Shown piece after piece: positions 23,706-36,450 of a stretch of 64,000 bases of DNA. The notes under the pieces are model-generated. The model saw only the letters and a list, made by a program, of their open reading frames with translations. It was not told the DNA's origin and did not search any database. The position numbers and the translations under genes were made by a program. The DNA comes from Emydura subglobosa (Eukaryota; Chordata; Testudines; Chelidae): contig ML679962.1 of assembly GCA_007922225.1 (NCBI GenBank), positions 36,905,863 to 36,969,862 on the forward strand. The letters run 5' to 3'. Numbering within the stretch: position 1 is the first letter of the stretch; the number at the start of each line of letters is the position of its first letter.

Positions 23706-25355
23706 AAAGGTGCCTGATTTCTCAGAGGGCACTTACTGAAAATGGATTCCCCCTCTAGGGTGTCTCAAGTTGGGCCCAGGGAAAACTGAGACACTCAAAA
23801 TCACTAGTTATTTTTGAAAAATCAGAGCGTATGCTTTTAGTGCTAAAGTGAGATACGTTTCCGATTGTCTGAATTGCTAGAAAGAATCTGGTAATTTTGT
23901 GGGTTTAAAAATTTCCTATTGAACTTCAAGTTTTGCTTGAAAAGCCTTGGGTTTATTTTAAAGTGTGGGCACATTAGCTAGTGAACTAGTGAAAATATGT
24001 ATGCATAAATTAAGACCACGTCTAGGTCCTGTTTGCATAATCTAACCTTTTTTGTTACAGGTTTTTACCTTCTAAGAATTTTCCCTTTTGTTCCATTTTG
24101 ATAGGAAATTCAGACATCCAAGTTACATTTAGCTTTGTTCTTGTTAATCCAAGTTCATCAGATGATTCCTGAGTTATATAGCACCTTTCAAATGTTCATT
24201 TATGATACTGGCCTGCTAATAGTGATAGACTGAAATATATTTTTATCAGCAAAGAAAAAGTTAATGTTCCTTGTGCCCTTGAAACTTTTGAACTGCAGCC
24301 AGTGGGAGGACAAATATTTTGTATAAAGAGATTAATATGTTTACTTTAAATTGTATGACATTCACTAGTAAGCTAAAAGGAGTACAGTAAATATTCTGCG
24401 TGATAGTCCAATATATCACTTATTGGACCATGTGAGAGAGCCGCAGAATTCGACTTTGGTTTGGAGCTCCCCACAAAAGACCTCTGTCTGGCTCTGTGAC
24501 TTAACATCCATACATTGCCTCGCAGGCAGGACTAACGAACGAACGTGACACCCAGGACATAATGCTTCACTCTCTGTGGGTTACAGCACAGTAAGGCGCT
24601 CCTGACAAGCACTCAGGCAATTCTCTGCAGAGCTGGGCTCAAGGAATGAAGTGTGCAGATCCTCACGTGCACCGGCTGGCCCAGGTTCAGGTCCCTTCCA
24701 TTGACAGTATCACACAGTTGCAATTTCCCACTAGTGAAAGGGAGGAAATGTCAGGGAACATCCAGTTTGGAAAGGAAAAGAGCTATCAAAGTTGTTGAAA
24801 GTGGTCAGCTACTAGCTTAAGCTCCCGGCTCAGCATGTGTTTCATCCTTATAGTTACGTGTAATTAGGTAATGAATAAATGTATACACTCCTTACAGCCT
24901 GGTCTGACATACAATAGCGCATGCTCTATACAGACCATGTAAGTGGCAGGAAAGCAGAGTCTGAGTGGGAAGTTTTCCACAGACTTCTCTGTTTGGATCT
25001 GTTGACTCACAATGGGCCAGGTTGTTCCATCCCACGGAGAAAGAGAGCGAACACCAAGGGAGGAGTAGCAGTGTTAGACCCCAAGAGCCGCCAACCCCGC
25101 GAATTCCCAAATCATCCATCAGGCCCTAAAAATTGTGAGATTGGCTTTGAAATCAGGAGGTTTTAATCAGTAAGCAATGTGGGGTTCATTTGATTTGCTT
25201 TCTGGGTTTTGAGCTTTTTGGGTCAGGTTTTCAGGCGTTTCTCGACAGCTGCAAGGGCTGGAAACGTCCTTTTTAAGAAAACCCCCAATTCTCCTTAGGC
25301 TCATAATGACATGGTGATATATGGCAATGCTGAGCACCCGGGGCTGTGAATGCTG

Positions 25356-25755
25356 NNNNNNNNNNNNNNNNNNNNNNNNNNNNNNNNNNNNNNNNNNNNN
25401 NNNNNNNNNNNNNNNNNNNNNNNNNNNNNNNNNNNNNNNNNNNNNNNNNNNNNNNNNNNNNNNNNNNNNNNNNNNNNNNNNNNNNNNNNNNNNNNNNNNN
25501 NNNNNNNNNNNNNNNNNNNNNNNNNNNNNNNNNNNNNNNNNNNNNNNNNNNNNNNNNNNNNNNNNNNNNNNNNNNNNNNNNNNNNNNNNNNNNNNNNNNN
25601 NNNNNNNNNNNNNNNNNNNNNNNNNNNNNNNNNNNNNNNNNNNNNNNNNNNNNNNNNNNNNNNNNNNNNNNNNNNNNNNNNNNNNNNNNNNNNNNNNNNN
25701 NNNNNNNNNNNNNNNNNNNNNNNNNNNNNNNNNNNNNNNNNNNNNNNNNNNNNNN
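25356..25755. other. Assembly gap of 400 N
   Basis: Exactly 400 unknown bases interrupt the intron. Long frames reported across it are artefacts of undefined bases. The true length and content are unknown. Confidence 0.99.
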
Positions 25756-25821
25756 ATGGGTCAAAGTTGTGTCTCGACCGGCGGGATTAGAGGTAGAATT
25801 AGTCCGACAACTTTGACCCAT
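25756..25821. repeat. Perfect 15-bp hairpin at the gap edge
   Basis: ATGGGTCAAAGTTGT at 25756-25770 and its exact reverse complement ACAACTTTGACCCAT at 25807-25821 flank a 36-base loop that is CpG-rich compared with the surroundings. The left arm begins at the first base after the gap. It could be the end of a DNA transposon, a real hairpin that blocked sequencing, or an assembly artefact. Confidence 0.85.
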
Positions 25822-28543
25822 TACTTCGGCCCCCACCTCACCTCCTCTTGGGCCTCCAGCCATCACCTCTGTCTTGGGGTGTAATCATGCCGTTCTCCCA
25901 CTCTGACCAGGCCCAGGTGCCAACTGTGACCCTCTCAATGCCTACGTGCTGCTTCCTCTGGGAGCTGTGACAGCAGTGACCAAACAGCCTCCTGACAGCC
26001 CAGCACTATTTGTTTAGAACAAAAGCATTTAAGAGAAAACAGACCTTAAAGCAATAAACCGTCTAGACACTTGCTGCCCTTTGCCTAAGGCTTACCATTC
26101 TCCGGTAAGTCTGCTCTTCCAGACTCTTCCGCAGAGCCTGTCTGTGTGTCATTCTGTCCCCTGGCAGCCCCTGACAACTGACCCCCCCGCCCTCCCGAGA
26201 AGGACTGTGTAATTGTTTAATGTTCTCTTGATCTCTCCATTCCCAGCATTGCTGCAGAGCTGTGTCCCTTCCTTAGAGATAGGATAGAGGATGCTCAAAG
26301 CTAATAGGTTTTCCCATTGTCTTTCAGTTGCCCCCACAGTTGGTTCTGAGGTTGCTTATCTGGATCCAGGGTGTTGTCTCCCTGCTTGTTCCCCCCCAGC
26401 CCATTATTACGTTGGCACAGTACATTAATACAGGAATGTCTGATAATCCACTGTACAATAACATCACCTCCCTGACCAGGTCACATATAGTGGTCTTAAA
26501 ATTATTACCACAGTATTCTTGGATTATTGCATAGCAGCTCCACACCTGTCATAACAGTAAATATATTTGCAGCTGTGGCCTTGGTTGTCAGAGGAGACCC
26601 AAAGCTCTCTGTTCCCCACATGTCTGTGTGCATGTATCTGTGCATTTCTCCCCGGATAGTCTCTCTCCAAGAAATAGGGGGTAGATACCTCATGGTGTGA
26701 TATCAAGGCTTTATTTACAGGAGTTTGGTGATGCATTATGTGTCACCAGTGCCACCTGATTGGAGACTCGAGTGGCCACATTTTGGTTCCTAAATTGGTC
26801 AGAAGGGCAGAATGGAATCTCACCCATCCTGAAACTCAGGCTGTTTGAGTGGGAAACTTCCCCAGCTGAGGGGAAGAGAAGGAAACCTTTCTCTAGCAAA
26901 CTGATTTAAAAAAGAAGAAAAGCTGCTGTTTGAAGCTGATCAGGAGTTTGAATTGTGTATCAGGACACCACACACAGCTTTCTTCTTGAGATTTGTTAAG
27001 GTGTGCAGGGTTATTTGAATTCAGTTGTGTATATCATACTCCACTTGGTGTTACTTTTGGAAAAAAAAATTCCAGCGCTTTCCCTTTATTGGGTCTACCC
27101 TTGACAAGCAGAACTTACGGACATCATCACAAAGAAGACACAGTGCTCTGATTTTGTGCAGTGCTGGGATAGCTCTTTTTATCTTTTACTGAAGAAGAAA
27201 ATGCCCTCCCAGTGTATTGCTGGTTTATGAGGCGTACTGATGTCTGTTATGTTTCACTGAGAAGTATTAGTTTAAGAAGCTATGAAATAGAAAATAAAAT
27301 TTCAGCAAAGGATAGCAGGGTACTTACGCCTCTGTAAACTAGATAGTCTTAACAGCCATTCATCAAATGCCAGTAGTTTTCATTTCAAAGGAAACAAAAC
27401 AGTAATACTGAGGAAAGTGAGTTAATCTGCAGAAAGGCCATTTAAATTAATTAAAAGTTATCAAATCATTTTTAGACTCATCATGTTCCTCGCTCAGGTT
27501 TGATGTTTAGCTCAGTTTAAACCAGTGGCATTTTCAGAGGGCCACTCTTGGTCAGTTGGCTTTTGCCAATTCTTGCCCAGGTATACAATTGCTTTATAGT
27601 AGTCCGCCAATGAATGCTCATCAGTTAATTTTCCTCAGCTACTCAAGCATATAAGCCCATACCACTATGACCCTTTCTGGTTTTTTAATTGCCTTGCCAG
27701 CAAATTGTTAGTTTGAGTTCTTGGCTTCTTTTCTTCAACTTTAAAAGAGGGTAAGAAAAATATTGTTGGGTTACTGAAAACACAAATTGATACATAATGT
27801 GACTGAGCGAAGGTACTTGCATATATACCAGTGTACCAATAAAAGTGTGCATGTAATATGGACCAAAATTTCAAAGAGGCTTTGATTTACATTTGTAACC
27901 ATTTGAATGCCCAAAATATGGATTAGTGTTTGAACAGAGTATTTGCAGTCTCAGGTTTGTGTACTTGGTGTACCAGTGCAGAAAGAAATGGAAGCATTTT
28001 GGAAGCCAAAAAGTAACATGCCAAAAATCTCAGGTGTCCAGATTTGGACTTGTGGGGGTCAGGTTTGAAACTGTGGCCTTATAAAACTGCTACTGTCTGT
28101 TGTTGTTTTTAAGATAGTCAAAACTAGCTCATTGAAACATCCGCACATGTGATTACGTGTTGGTAATGGATGCGATACAGAAAAAGTCTTTATTATTCAA
28201 GTCAGTTATCCAAACATTCCTGTTTTCAACAGTCAGGTGATTTCACTTGACATCTGATAGTTACATAGAAAATTCCCCCTAGTAATCTGAAACTTTGATT
28301 ATCAAAATGTATTCAATCTGTTTATGAGATTAGGACATGTGAGGTTGTTCCTTATGGGCTTGATACTAAACTTGAACCCCTGTTGCTCTAACTTCAGCAG
28401 AGTGACCCCTGATTTATATTGGTGTGCAGTCAGAATTGGGTTTGATATATTAAGATTTCAAAGCCTGTGGGAATTAACATAAACATCATGGAGCTCACTA
28501 TATGACCATTTTCTTTTTTTTTAAATGGAGATTTTCTTTTACA

Positions 28544-28565
28544 TTTTTTTTTTTTTTTTTTTTTT
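28544..28565. repeat. Poly-T run (22)
   Basis: This is an uninterrupted run of 22 T followed by GAGAGAGGGA. It is a simple repeat or the tail of an unrecognised minus-strand insertion. Confidence 0.95.
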
Positions 28566-28633
28566 GAGAGAGGGATGGTAACTGAATTTTAGACCACATC
28601 TCAGAGAGCTTAGCCAAAAGAGAGAAAGAGGCT

Positions 28634-28898
28634 AAGGGTTTGTCTACATGGGGAGTTATTCCAGAATAGCTGTTCCTAATGAACTATTCTAGATTAATTC
28701 CATGTGTGGACATTTTTATTCCGGAATAAGAGTGCTTTATTCCAGATTAGTTTATTTCAGCAGAAATAATTTAATTCAGAATAAGACACTCTTATTTCTG
28801 GGATAAGAGTATCCACACTGAGAGTTAATCAGGGATAGTTAAACCAATTTAAATTCACACCCTGTCTTATTCTGAATTAACTGTGATGTGTAAACGCT
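28634..28898. mobile_element. Short inverted-repeat DNA element rich in TTATTCCGGAATAA motifs
   Basis: The left end AGGGTTTGTCTACAT pairs with the diverged right end ATGTGTAAACGCT. Internal palindromes of type TTATTCCGGAATAA and TTATTTCTGGGATAA recur. TAA occurs at both flanks and could be a 3-bp target duplication, as in PIF/Harbinger-type elements. There is no coding capacity, so it is probably a MITE. Confidence 0.6.
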
Positions 28899-30840
28899 AA
28901 GTAAAGCAGACAAATAATTTTTAAATAAATTGCCTTCTTGAGAAATCTTTATTTTACAGCGGCTATTAAGGTTCTGCACATATTCCTTACCATCACAGTG
29001 ACAGTATCTGACCAGGAATTAATTTATTTTGCAGTGGCGTTCTATTGAGATTTTAGCAGGTGCTTGGATGACTAAGGTGTCTTATGGCACATGCTTAAGT
29101 GCTTTGCTGAGTCAGAGCCTCAAAGAGGGGAAGATGTATTAAATCTGTAATTATTGGGTATTTTTTGTAACAATGCCATAGTTTAAATTAAGGAAATAGA
29201 CTGAAAATTTAAAAATAACATGCATTTGTTAGGGCCTGATCACATTTGTCGGTGCATTACGGTTCAGTCTGTAATAAAAAAGATATGTAATGTAATAATT
29301 TTATCAGCGCACATATGCTGGTATACATCCCTTTGCAGCTAGCAGCAGACTAGCTTTCTACAGGTGCAACTGAGAGGATGAGACTAGAAACTAGGAAGCT
29401 GACATAAATGGTATGCTTATTTTAGCACTAGTTCACTAATACTCTGTGATATGACTTAATAAGTAGCATGCTGTGCTATAGTTTGTGTGTGACATGCACA
29501 GGGTAGAGACTCCAGTTTTGTAGAAAAAAGTATATGCCATAGTAACACGCCCTTCACCGTAACACTGCAGCAGTGAACCCCATAGCTTGGATGTCTTTAG
29601 TGTTGGCTGTAGAATTCCGCTCTTTGCAGCTCCAGGGTTTCTCACTTTCTTTATCTGCAAGTGTTAGTAATTCCTTGTCTCTGCTCATGGTGGGCGGCTC
29701 TAGCAAGACGCTGGGTTTTTCGGGGTGCTTATCGTCTCTGGTGACTCTTTCCACAGCTGAGAATGTTTTATCTTAGGCTAGGTGAGTTGCGTTCTCCCAG
29801 GACATGTGGTTTGTGGCACCTGATGTTGCCCAGGCAGCCAGCAAGAGCACAGTAATCGATGGGGAGACAGGCAGAGGGTCCTGTGTGTGCACAGTGTGCA
29901 GGTTTCCTTTTGCGTTGTGTTCTGCACTGCAGACAGCCCTGCCTGTCATTGCCCCAGGGTCTCCAGGGTTCCCCTGGGGACAAGAAGGATTCTTCACTTT
30001 GTTGAAGCATTTAGAGAAGCTGGGGAGTGTTGTGACCCTGCTGAGTCTGACAAGGTAGCTGCCCATCTGTGTGCAAAGTGGTCGTAGTCTGGGGGTGGCC
30101 TCGTTCAAACTGACCAATTTTTCCTGTGGTCACGCTTGGGCTGTGATAAGTCCACAGGGCCGGGTTTCAGGGCCATTTTGCTCTTCACGGGAGCAATGCT
30201 GAAGTCAAGTAAGAGGCTAAACTCCTTAATTAGCCTCTCTGAGCCTAATACAGAAGAGGGTGATGGTGCCTTATGGGCACAGCACGCCCACTTACAGGAT
30301 TCAGCTGATTAGCTCCCAGGTGGCCAGCTAGCTCCTTGGCAAGTGCAGTACCAGGATGGGAGGGACGGAGTCATGGCCCTGCCTCCTTGGAGCCTCTGTG
30401 CTGGTAGGAAGCTTCTTTTTGCTTCCTTTCTATTTAAAAGTTGTCCATCAGTTACGGACTGGCTGGGAGGATGTGGCTGCCTGGCAGGGCAGCAGGCCAT
30501 GGCTGGGGCAGAGGTGCCGATGCCAAGGGGAGGAAGCAGAGCAGAAGCCTGGTGTTCCGCGAGCAGCATCTTGCTGCAGCTGTTAACGAGTTAGAACATT
30601 AGGTCGCCCAATGCAGTTGTGTAACCCAGCACGTTCTGGCAGAAGTACTGCACACATCTATGGGGCCAGGAGGGTGCTGTGCGACGTGAGAGGCATGTCT
30701 GGTTAATCACCCATGGGATCAGTCACTGAGACTCAGGGGGCTGCAGTTCCAGGGATCCCAAAGCTCTGAGGATTTGAAGAGAGCCCCTGGGTTAGCACCC
30801 TCCTGGGCCTGGGGAAGAGTTACTCTTGGAACAGCTGTAA

Positions 30841-31700
30841 TCACAGAATCATAAAAGATGAGGGTTGGAAGGGACCTCAGGAGGTCATCTAGTCCAACCC
30901 CCTGCTCAAAACAGGACTAACCCCAACTAAATCATCCCAGCCAGGGCTTTGTCAAGCTGCAGCTTAAAACCTCTAAAGATGGAGATTCCACCATCTTCCT
31001 AGATAACCCATTCCAGTGCTTCACCACCTTCCTAAGGAAAAAGTTTTTCCTAATGTCCAACCTAGACCTCCCCCACTGCAACTTGAGACCATTGCTCCTC
31101 GTTCTGTCATCTGCCACCGCTGAGAACAGCCTAGCTCCATCCTCCCTGGAACCCCCCTTCAGGTAGTTAAAGGCTGCTAGCAAATCCCCTCTCACTCTTC
31201 TCTTCTGCAGATTAAACAAGCCTAGTTCCTTCAGCCTCTCCTCCTAAGTCGTGCTCCAGCCCCCTAATCACTTTCGTTGCTCTCCACTGGACTCTCTCCA
31301 ATTTGTCCACATCCTTCCTGTAGTGGGGGGCCCAAAACTGGACACAATACTCCAAATGAGGCCTCATCAATGCCGAATAGAGGGGAATAATCACTTCCCG
31401 TGATCTGCTGGCAATGCTTCTACTAATGCAGCCCAATATGCCATTAGCCTTCTTGGCAATAAGGGCACACTGCTGACTCATATCCAGCTTCTTGTCCACT
31501 GTAAGCCCCACGTCCTTTTCTGCAGAACTGCTGCCTAGCTCGTCGGTCCCCAGTCTGTAGCTGTGCACGGGATTCTTCCTTCCTAAGTGCAGGACTCTGC
31601 ACTTGTCCTTGTTGACCTCATCAGATTTCTTTTGGCCCAATCCTCTAATTTCTCTAAATCACTCTGTATCCTATCCCTACCTTCCAGAGCAGGATAGAAT
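30841..31700 (-). mobile_element. CR1 LINE 3' end with reverse-transcriptase C-terminal coding remnants
   Basis: The minus-strand sequence ends at 30841 with the CR1-type terminal ATGATTCTGTGA. It carries the 3' UTR block around GGGTTGGAAGGGACCTCAGG. Upstream in its own sense, a frame at 31212-31640 includes [37 protein letters not shown] and [15 protein letters not shown]. The next frame at 30932-31219 includes [19 protein letters not shown] and [20 protein letters not shown]. These are C-terminal parts of CR1 ORF2. The two pieces are in different frames, so a small indel near 31.21-31.25 kb breaks the ORF. The element is heavily 5' truncated and inactive. The nucleotide match to the turtle-type CR1 consensus I remember is strong. 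Confidence 0.93.
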
Positions 31701-34030
31701 ACAGAGTGAGCCTCATCGGCGTAACTTTAACGCCTCGCCAGCAAGGGGCTTTATTTTGCTTGCTCTCACTGCTCTTCGGGGTTTTGCCTTTCCAATGTGC
31801 ACATTCCCGGGCTGCTAGGAGCCGTGCAGGTCTTCTGTGTGGGGACTGGGGCACCTCAGCATCATTGACAACTGCTACGCGCTGGCCTGTGGAATGAACA
31901 GTCTCAGCGCAGCTCCTAGTGGGTAGATAGAGACCCATCCCCCTGTGGGCTTCAAGTGTTAGAAGAGAGATGACAGACAGGTGAGGGATAGTGAGCTCTC
32001 TCTGGGCCCTCTCATGGTCAGGGTGGAGGTCAGTTACAGGAGCAGTGTGGGAAAGCTTGCACTGCTGCTGTTCCTACTGTCCTGTAAGCTCAGCTCCACT
32101 TATTGGTTTGGCACCTTTCACAACCACTACATTCGTTCGTATTAAAATAATTATTTACTCAACTCCACACTGATGACTTCCTTAAGCCACTTGTCTGATA
32201 CATGGGTGTGGTATATTTGGCATATTGGCCTGTTTCCCAGCTATTGGATCATAGCTGGGTACTGACTCTGCATAGTAAGTGGCCTTAAGTATTTTCCTTG
32301 CAGCAATTGATGTGCTTTGTGATTATCCTTTTGGAAACTAAGCACCTCTGCTCTTTGCATTAATTTTGGCAGATCAAGAGCAACAGGCTGCATTGTAGAG
32401 ATGGTCGATTTGAGTGACATGGACATCTAAAAAGATCAATCTTGAACCAGCGATGCTCACGTTTTCAATAATTTTTCACCTGCTAATGTCTAACAATATT
32501 TTCCTGGGATGAATTTCACCCTCTGCAGCCTCATAGGTCTCAGCTCCTTCGGTGGCCCATCCTTTCTGCCTCTTTTCCCTCCACCCACTGGGTGGGGTTT
32601 CCAGGAATGAGTGCTTAGGAGTTTCCCAGGCAGCTTCATGTTTCCCTCTGTCTAAGTAAGGCTAGTTCTTACCTGACGGGTGTATGGTGGCGCCTGCCCT
32701 CAAGCAAAGCGCTGCTGCCACTGTGTAAAGAAACCAACTGATTAGAGGAATTTGCTCTCTTCTGGAGCACTGCTTCCTCCATGGAAGAGTCACCAAGTGC
32801 TGTTTTCTTGCCCAACCACAACTCCCCACCTCCTGCCCCTGTGAAGTGTCTCAGCAATGCTTCTGCTGCCCAGAGGTGCAAAAATAAGGGTTCCTTCTTT
32901 GAGTTAGATGGAGGTTTAACTCCTATGGGGAGAGTGGGTCTTAACTTGGCCTCTGTGAATGTCGGTGCAGTGCATTGCCACTAATAAGGGCTGCATAGCT
33001 TAAAACAACTGTAATCTTTGTTTTTATTTAAGTCCTCAACTTGGGTCGCCTTTTTACTCACGCTGGGCAACTTTGCTCCCCAGACCTTGCAGCACACCAG
33101 GCTTTGGCAGGCTACATGGACAAGAGAGCAGGCTTGGCCCTCGTCTGTGCCCAGCATTGAGAGCAGTCAGAGAGACCGTCAGGTCAGGGTTAGATTTGCC
33201 CATGAGAGAGAGATGGGCGTTGATTCCCAGCCAGGGAGGCTCCCTCCCAAAGAATCGTTTGGCTTTAGGGCTTAATTTAGCTCAAAAGGTGGAGCTTTTA
33301 GCCCCAGAACCAGCTCCAGCAAGGCATGGTAGCGTGCAGAGCTATGCTAATGCTTTCATCGTGTTAAAATAATGGTTTAATTAACCCAGGTCAAATGTAC
33401 TGTGGGCACAAAATTCATAATGCGGCTCTGTTTGTAGCCAGCTATCCATCTGTGGATATAGAACTGTCTTGCTTCTTTGCAGCACCCCAGATCTATTATA
33501 GCTTCTCCTTGCGATAGCCCCCCTGGACTGTGCATATGTTCGTTTCAACACCCTGGAAATTGGCAGGTGGCACCAAGATTGTCTTCCCTGACCACGTTTC
33601 TGAGGCCAGTAGCTCAGTGATAGAGTCAAGGCAGCTTCAGGAGGGGCTTTTTCCACACAGTGCACTGCCAGCATCTCTCCCAGCGAACACGCCATGGCAG
33701 TGCAAAGCCTGCCCCTTTGGATGTGGTTAGAGGTGTCTCATTTCTGAGCCGTGAGCTAACCAGAGTCCCAAAGGGACAGAGCAAGCAGCATTTTCATTAT
33801 TCACCGAAGCCAAGAGTAACCTTGGCTTTCTGGTTGGATAGATGGTGGTATTTCTGATCTCATTTGCCTAAAAAAGCAGTAGAGAAAATTCTGTTGGGAT
33901 ATGACTCGAAACCCTTCTGGTTCTTGGCAAGCAGCTTGAACTGATACATGTGGAGACCTTTTGGGGGCATGTTGTAATGGGCCCAGAGTGCAGCACGCTG
34001 CCAGCTACTTAGTACAGAACCTCACAGCTA

Positions 34031-34146
34031 GGCCAGAGCTCAGCAAAGTACTGAAGCAGGCGCCTGACTTTAAGCAGGTGTGAATTCCTGGTGACTTCAG
34101 AGGCACTCCTCATGCTTCACGCATGGTAACTTGTTGAACCAGGGCC
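34031..34146. repeat. Foldback repeat, CAGCAAAGCACTTAAGC type
   Basis: It starts GGCCAGAGCTCAGCAAAGTA and ends CTTGTTGAACCAGGGCC. The centre contains GGTGACTTCAGAGG. The arms pair imperfectly over about 40 bases. Confidence 0.5.
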
Positions 34147-35363
34147 GAGGTAGAGATCGCAAGCGAGAGAGGAACTTCCCTCTGTATACCTTCCCCAAGT
34201 CCTGTGGTGCAGTTTCCCTCTCCCTGTCACCACTCGCTACCCGGCTTAGCACTGTTGTTTTCCTTGCACATGCAGATACTCAGGGTCATTTTATTCAAAT
34301 ATGGGCATATAAATTGCACCAGCAACATTTGTGCCTGCCGGGGTGGGTGAAAAAATCCCACACAGTTACTGCTGTGCATGTGCAAAAGCAGCTGTGGGCC
34401 GTCGGTGAGTATGTGGTGCAGGGAGTCTTCTGTGCTGATCTGCAAAGGATATGGGTCCGGTACAGCCCAGCTAGAGAGCTCAAGCTGAAGTAGCACCTCC
34501 TTTTAGCCCTGGAGGGCCTTAGTTCAACCCCAGTGTGTCAGCCGAGATGGTGGCCATCACACAGACAGCTGAGGTGCGTGCATTTGTGCAGTCAGGGTTC
34601 CAAGTACTCTGAACTCAGTTTGTGACATGATGCAACTTGCTGCGTCATTGCCGTTTGACCTGTTGCACTCACTCTTCACAAGGCTCTTTGATAAGGTAAC
34701 CTCTGATAAGAGAGTACCGCACTCTAGCTTCCAGTCTGATCAAAATCCATTAGCGTGGCAATACATGCTTCTTGCTGTATAGCGTGCAAAATCCATGGAT
34801 TCCACCAGTAGCACTAGAGAGAGAACGCTGCATCATCTCTACTGACGTTGCTCTAAATTCAGATTTCTGTAGTGGAAGGTGTCTTGTAAGCACTGTGGGC
34901 AGCGCTAAGCAGAAAGGTTCTTCAACGTGGTCTACAAAATATATATTACATTTTCATTTAGCACAGAAAACATTTCCATGTAGCTGTCCTCTCTGCTACC
35001 ACCCCGGGGCATCCTCGCTCAAAATCAGACCTGAAATCTTCAACAGCTGCTCTCACATTTCTACTTCATCAGCCTGTATAAAGGCTCTTCTGTGATGTAA
35101 GGCATGCTGGAAGGCTCTGGTCGCTAACGTGAAACTACTGGTTAAAGGTACAATAGTATTTTAAAGTTACCCTCTCTGCAGTGACATAAGCTCCCTTCCT
35201 GTGGTGCTGAATGCACTGTGCACCTGTTCAGTTTTCTAGATTTCTGTGAATTAGGTTGTCACAGGCCCCTCCTCAGACTGGCTTAGTGTGATAGACACTG
35301 GGATGCACCAGGGAACACCATGGTTACAGGTGAAACCATCTGAAGGGCAGGTACCTGTTTCTG

Positions 35364-35597
35364 AGGGTGTGTCTACGCTGTAGTTAAAAACCCCCGGCTG
35401 GCCCATGCCAGCTGACTCTGTCTAAGAGGCTGATTAATTGTGAAATAGATGATCAGGCTCAAGCTACGAGGAGGGTCCCAGAGCTTGGGCCACAGCCTGA
35501 GCCTGAATGTCTGCACTGCAATGAATCAACCCCTTTGTCCAAGCCCTGGGAACCTGAGTCCAGCTGCGGGTGTCCAATTCCAGTGTAGACACACCCT
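35364..35597. mobile_element. Short inverted-repeat DNA element, well preserved ends
   Basis: The left end AGGGTGTGTCTACGCTG (35364-35380) and right end CAGTGTAGACACACCCT (35581-35597) are inverted copies matching at 16 of 17 positions, giving a 234-bp unit. No transposase is present. The internal sequence has GGCTGGCCCATGCCAGCTGA and CCTGAGCCTGAATGTCTGCA. The target-site duplication is not clear. It is probably a MITE of the group also seen at 571, 2995 and 28634. Confidence 0.75.
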
Positions 35598-36358
35598 ACG
35601 TGTCTGATTCAGGTTTGTAGGTTTCTGAAGGTGCAGCCTGTCAGGAGCTGTGGTTTGCTGAACACTGTGCAATGCTCGGTGCGACAAGGTGTTCTGATGG
35701 ATTACAAATGTTACAAACAGCGCTGGATTCATAACTCTGAGTGATACCTGCAGTATGATTTTCCCCTCCTTTACTCCTCCATCAATCCAGCCTCGCTCTC
35801 CTGACTCAGTGGAGTCACTCCTGATATGCCCGGGTGTGAATGAGGGGTGAAATGGGCCCTAGGTGGAATTGAGGAGCGTTCTGGTTTCTCGGCATGCTTT
35901 CGTTCATGTCCGTTGAGCAGCTGGAAGTCAAGCTCTGTTTTCCCAGCTCTCATGATCTTGCCTGCTGCTTTCTGCACAGTGATGCCTGTGCGCAGTCTCG
36001 CTGACGCAGGGAGTCTGCACCAGCATGGAGCAACTTGCGGGGCTGGGGCTTGACATCACGGTAGTGTGGGGGTGCGGAGCTAGCTGAACATCCAGCTTCC
36101 CTTCTCATCACTGCATTGGCTCGGCAGCACAGGCAGGAGTGGAAAACAGTAAAAACTCTGAGTCAGAAACATTAATGGATAGAACTGAATAAATCCGCAG
36201 AGCAGATCTCTGCAGATGAAGATCTGGGGCCAGTTTGGCCTGGTCCCTTTGCTGACTATACCACTGGCGTATCTATTTGAAAAGGGGGTATAGTAAAATA
36301 TACCCATATAACTTCGGGGGTTGGAAGCTTATAAATAAATATAAACAACACGACCCAA

Positions 36359-36450
36359 GTTTTCAAAAGAGATCATCACCAACATCTCCCCCTTAGGCAG
36401 CTAAATAAGTGGCTAGATGTTCCAAAGAAGAGCTGAGCTCTTTTTGAAAG
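36359..36450. repeat. Foldback repeat, TTTTCAAAAG type
   Basis: GTTTTCAAAAGAGATCATC on the left and GAGCTCTTTTTGAAAGTCTC on the right are imperfect inverted arms around CCTTAGGCAGCTAAATAAG. It is related to the copies at 23167 and 52878. Confidence 0.45.

Larger units (their letters stand above)
23167..23823. repeat. Foldback repeat split by a CR1 insertion
   Basis: The left arm 23167-23202 (starting GATTTTTCAAAAGCGACTTG) and right arm 23788-23823 (ending TTATTTTTGAAAAATC) are 36-nt imperfect inverted copies sharing most bases, including a GATTTTGAGTG-like segment. In other copies the arms lie about 100 bp apart. Here they are separated by about 585 bp, of which most is the CR1 fragment listed next. 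Confidence 0.65.

Noticed and set aside
24406..24428. Perfect 8-bp inverted repeat GTCCAATA...TATTGGAC with a 7-base loop
   Set aside because: Inverted repeats this short are expected by chance in 64 kb and nothing around it suggests a function.
25273..25866. Very long frames (146-197 codons) spanning the N run on both strands
   Set aside because: They exist only because undefined bases contain no stop codons; the sequenced flanks show no coding signal.
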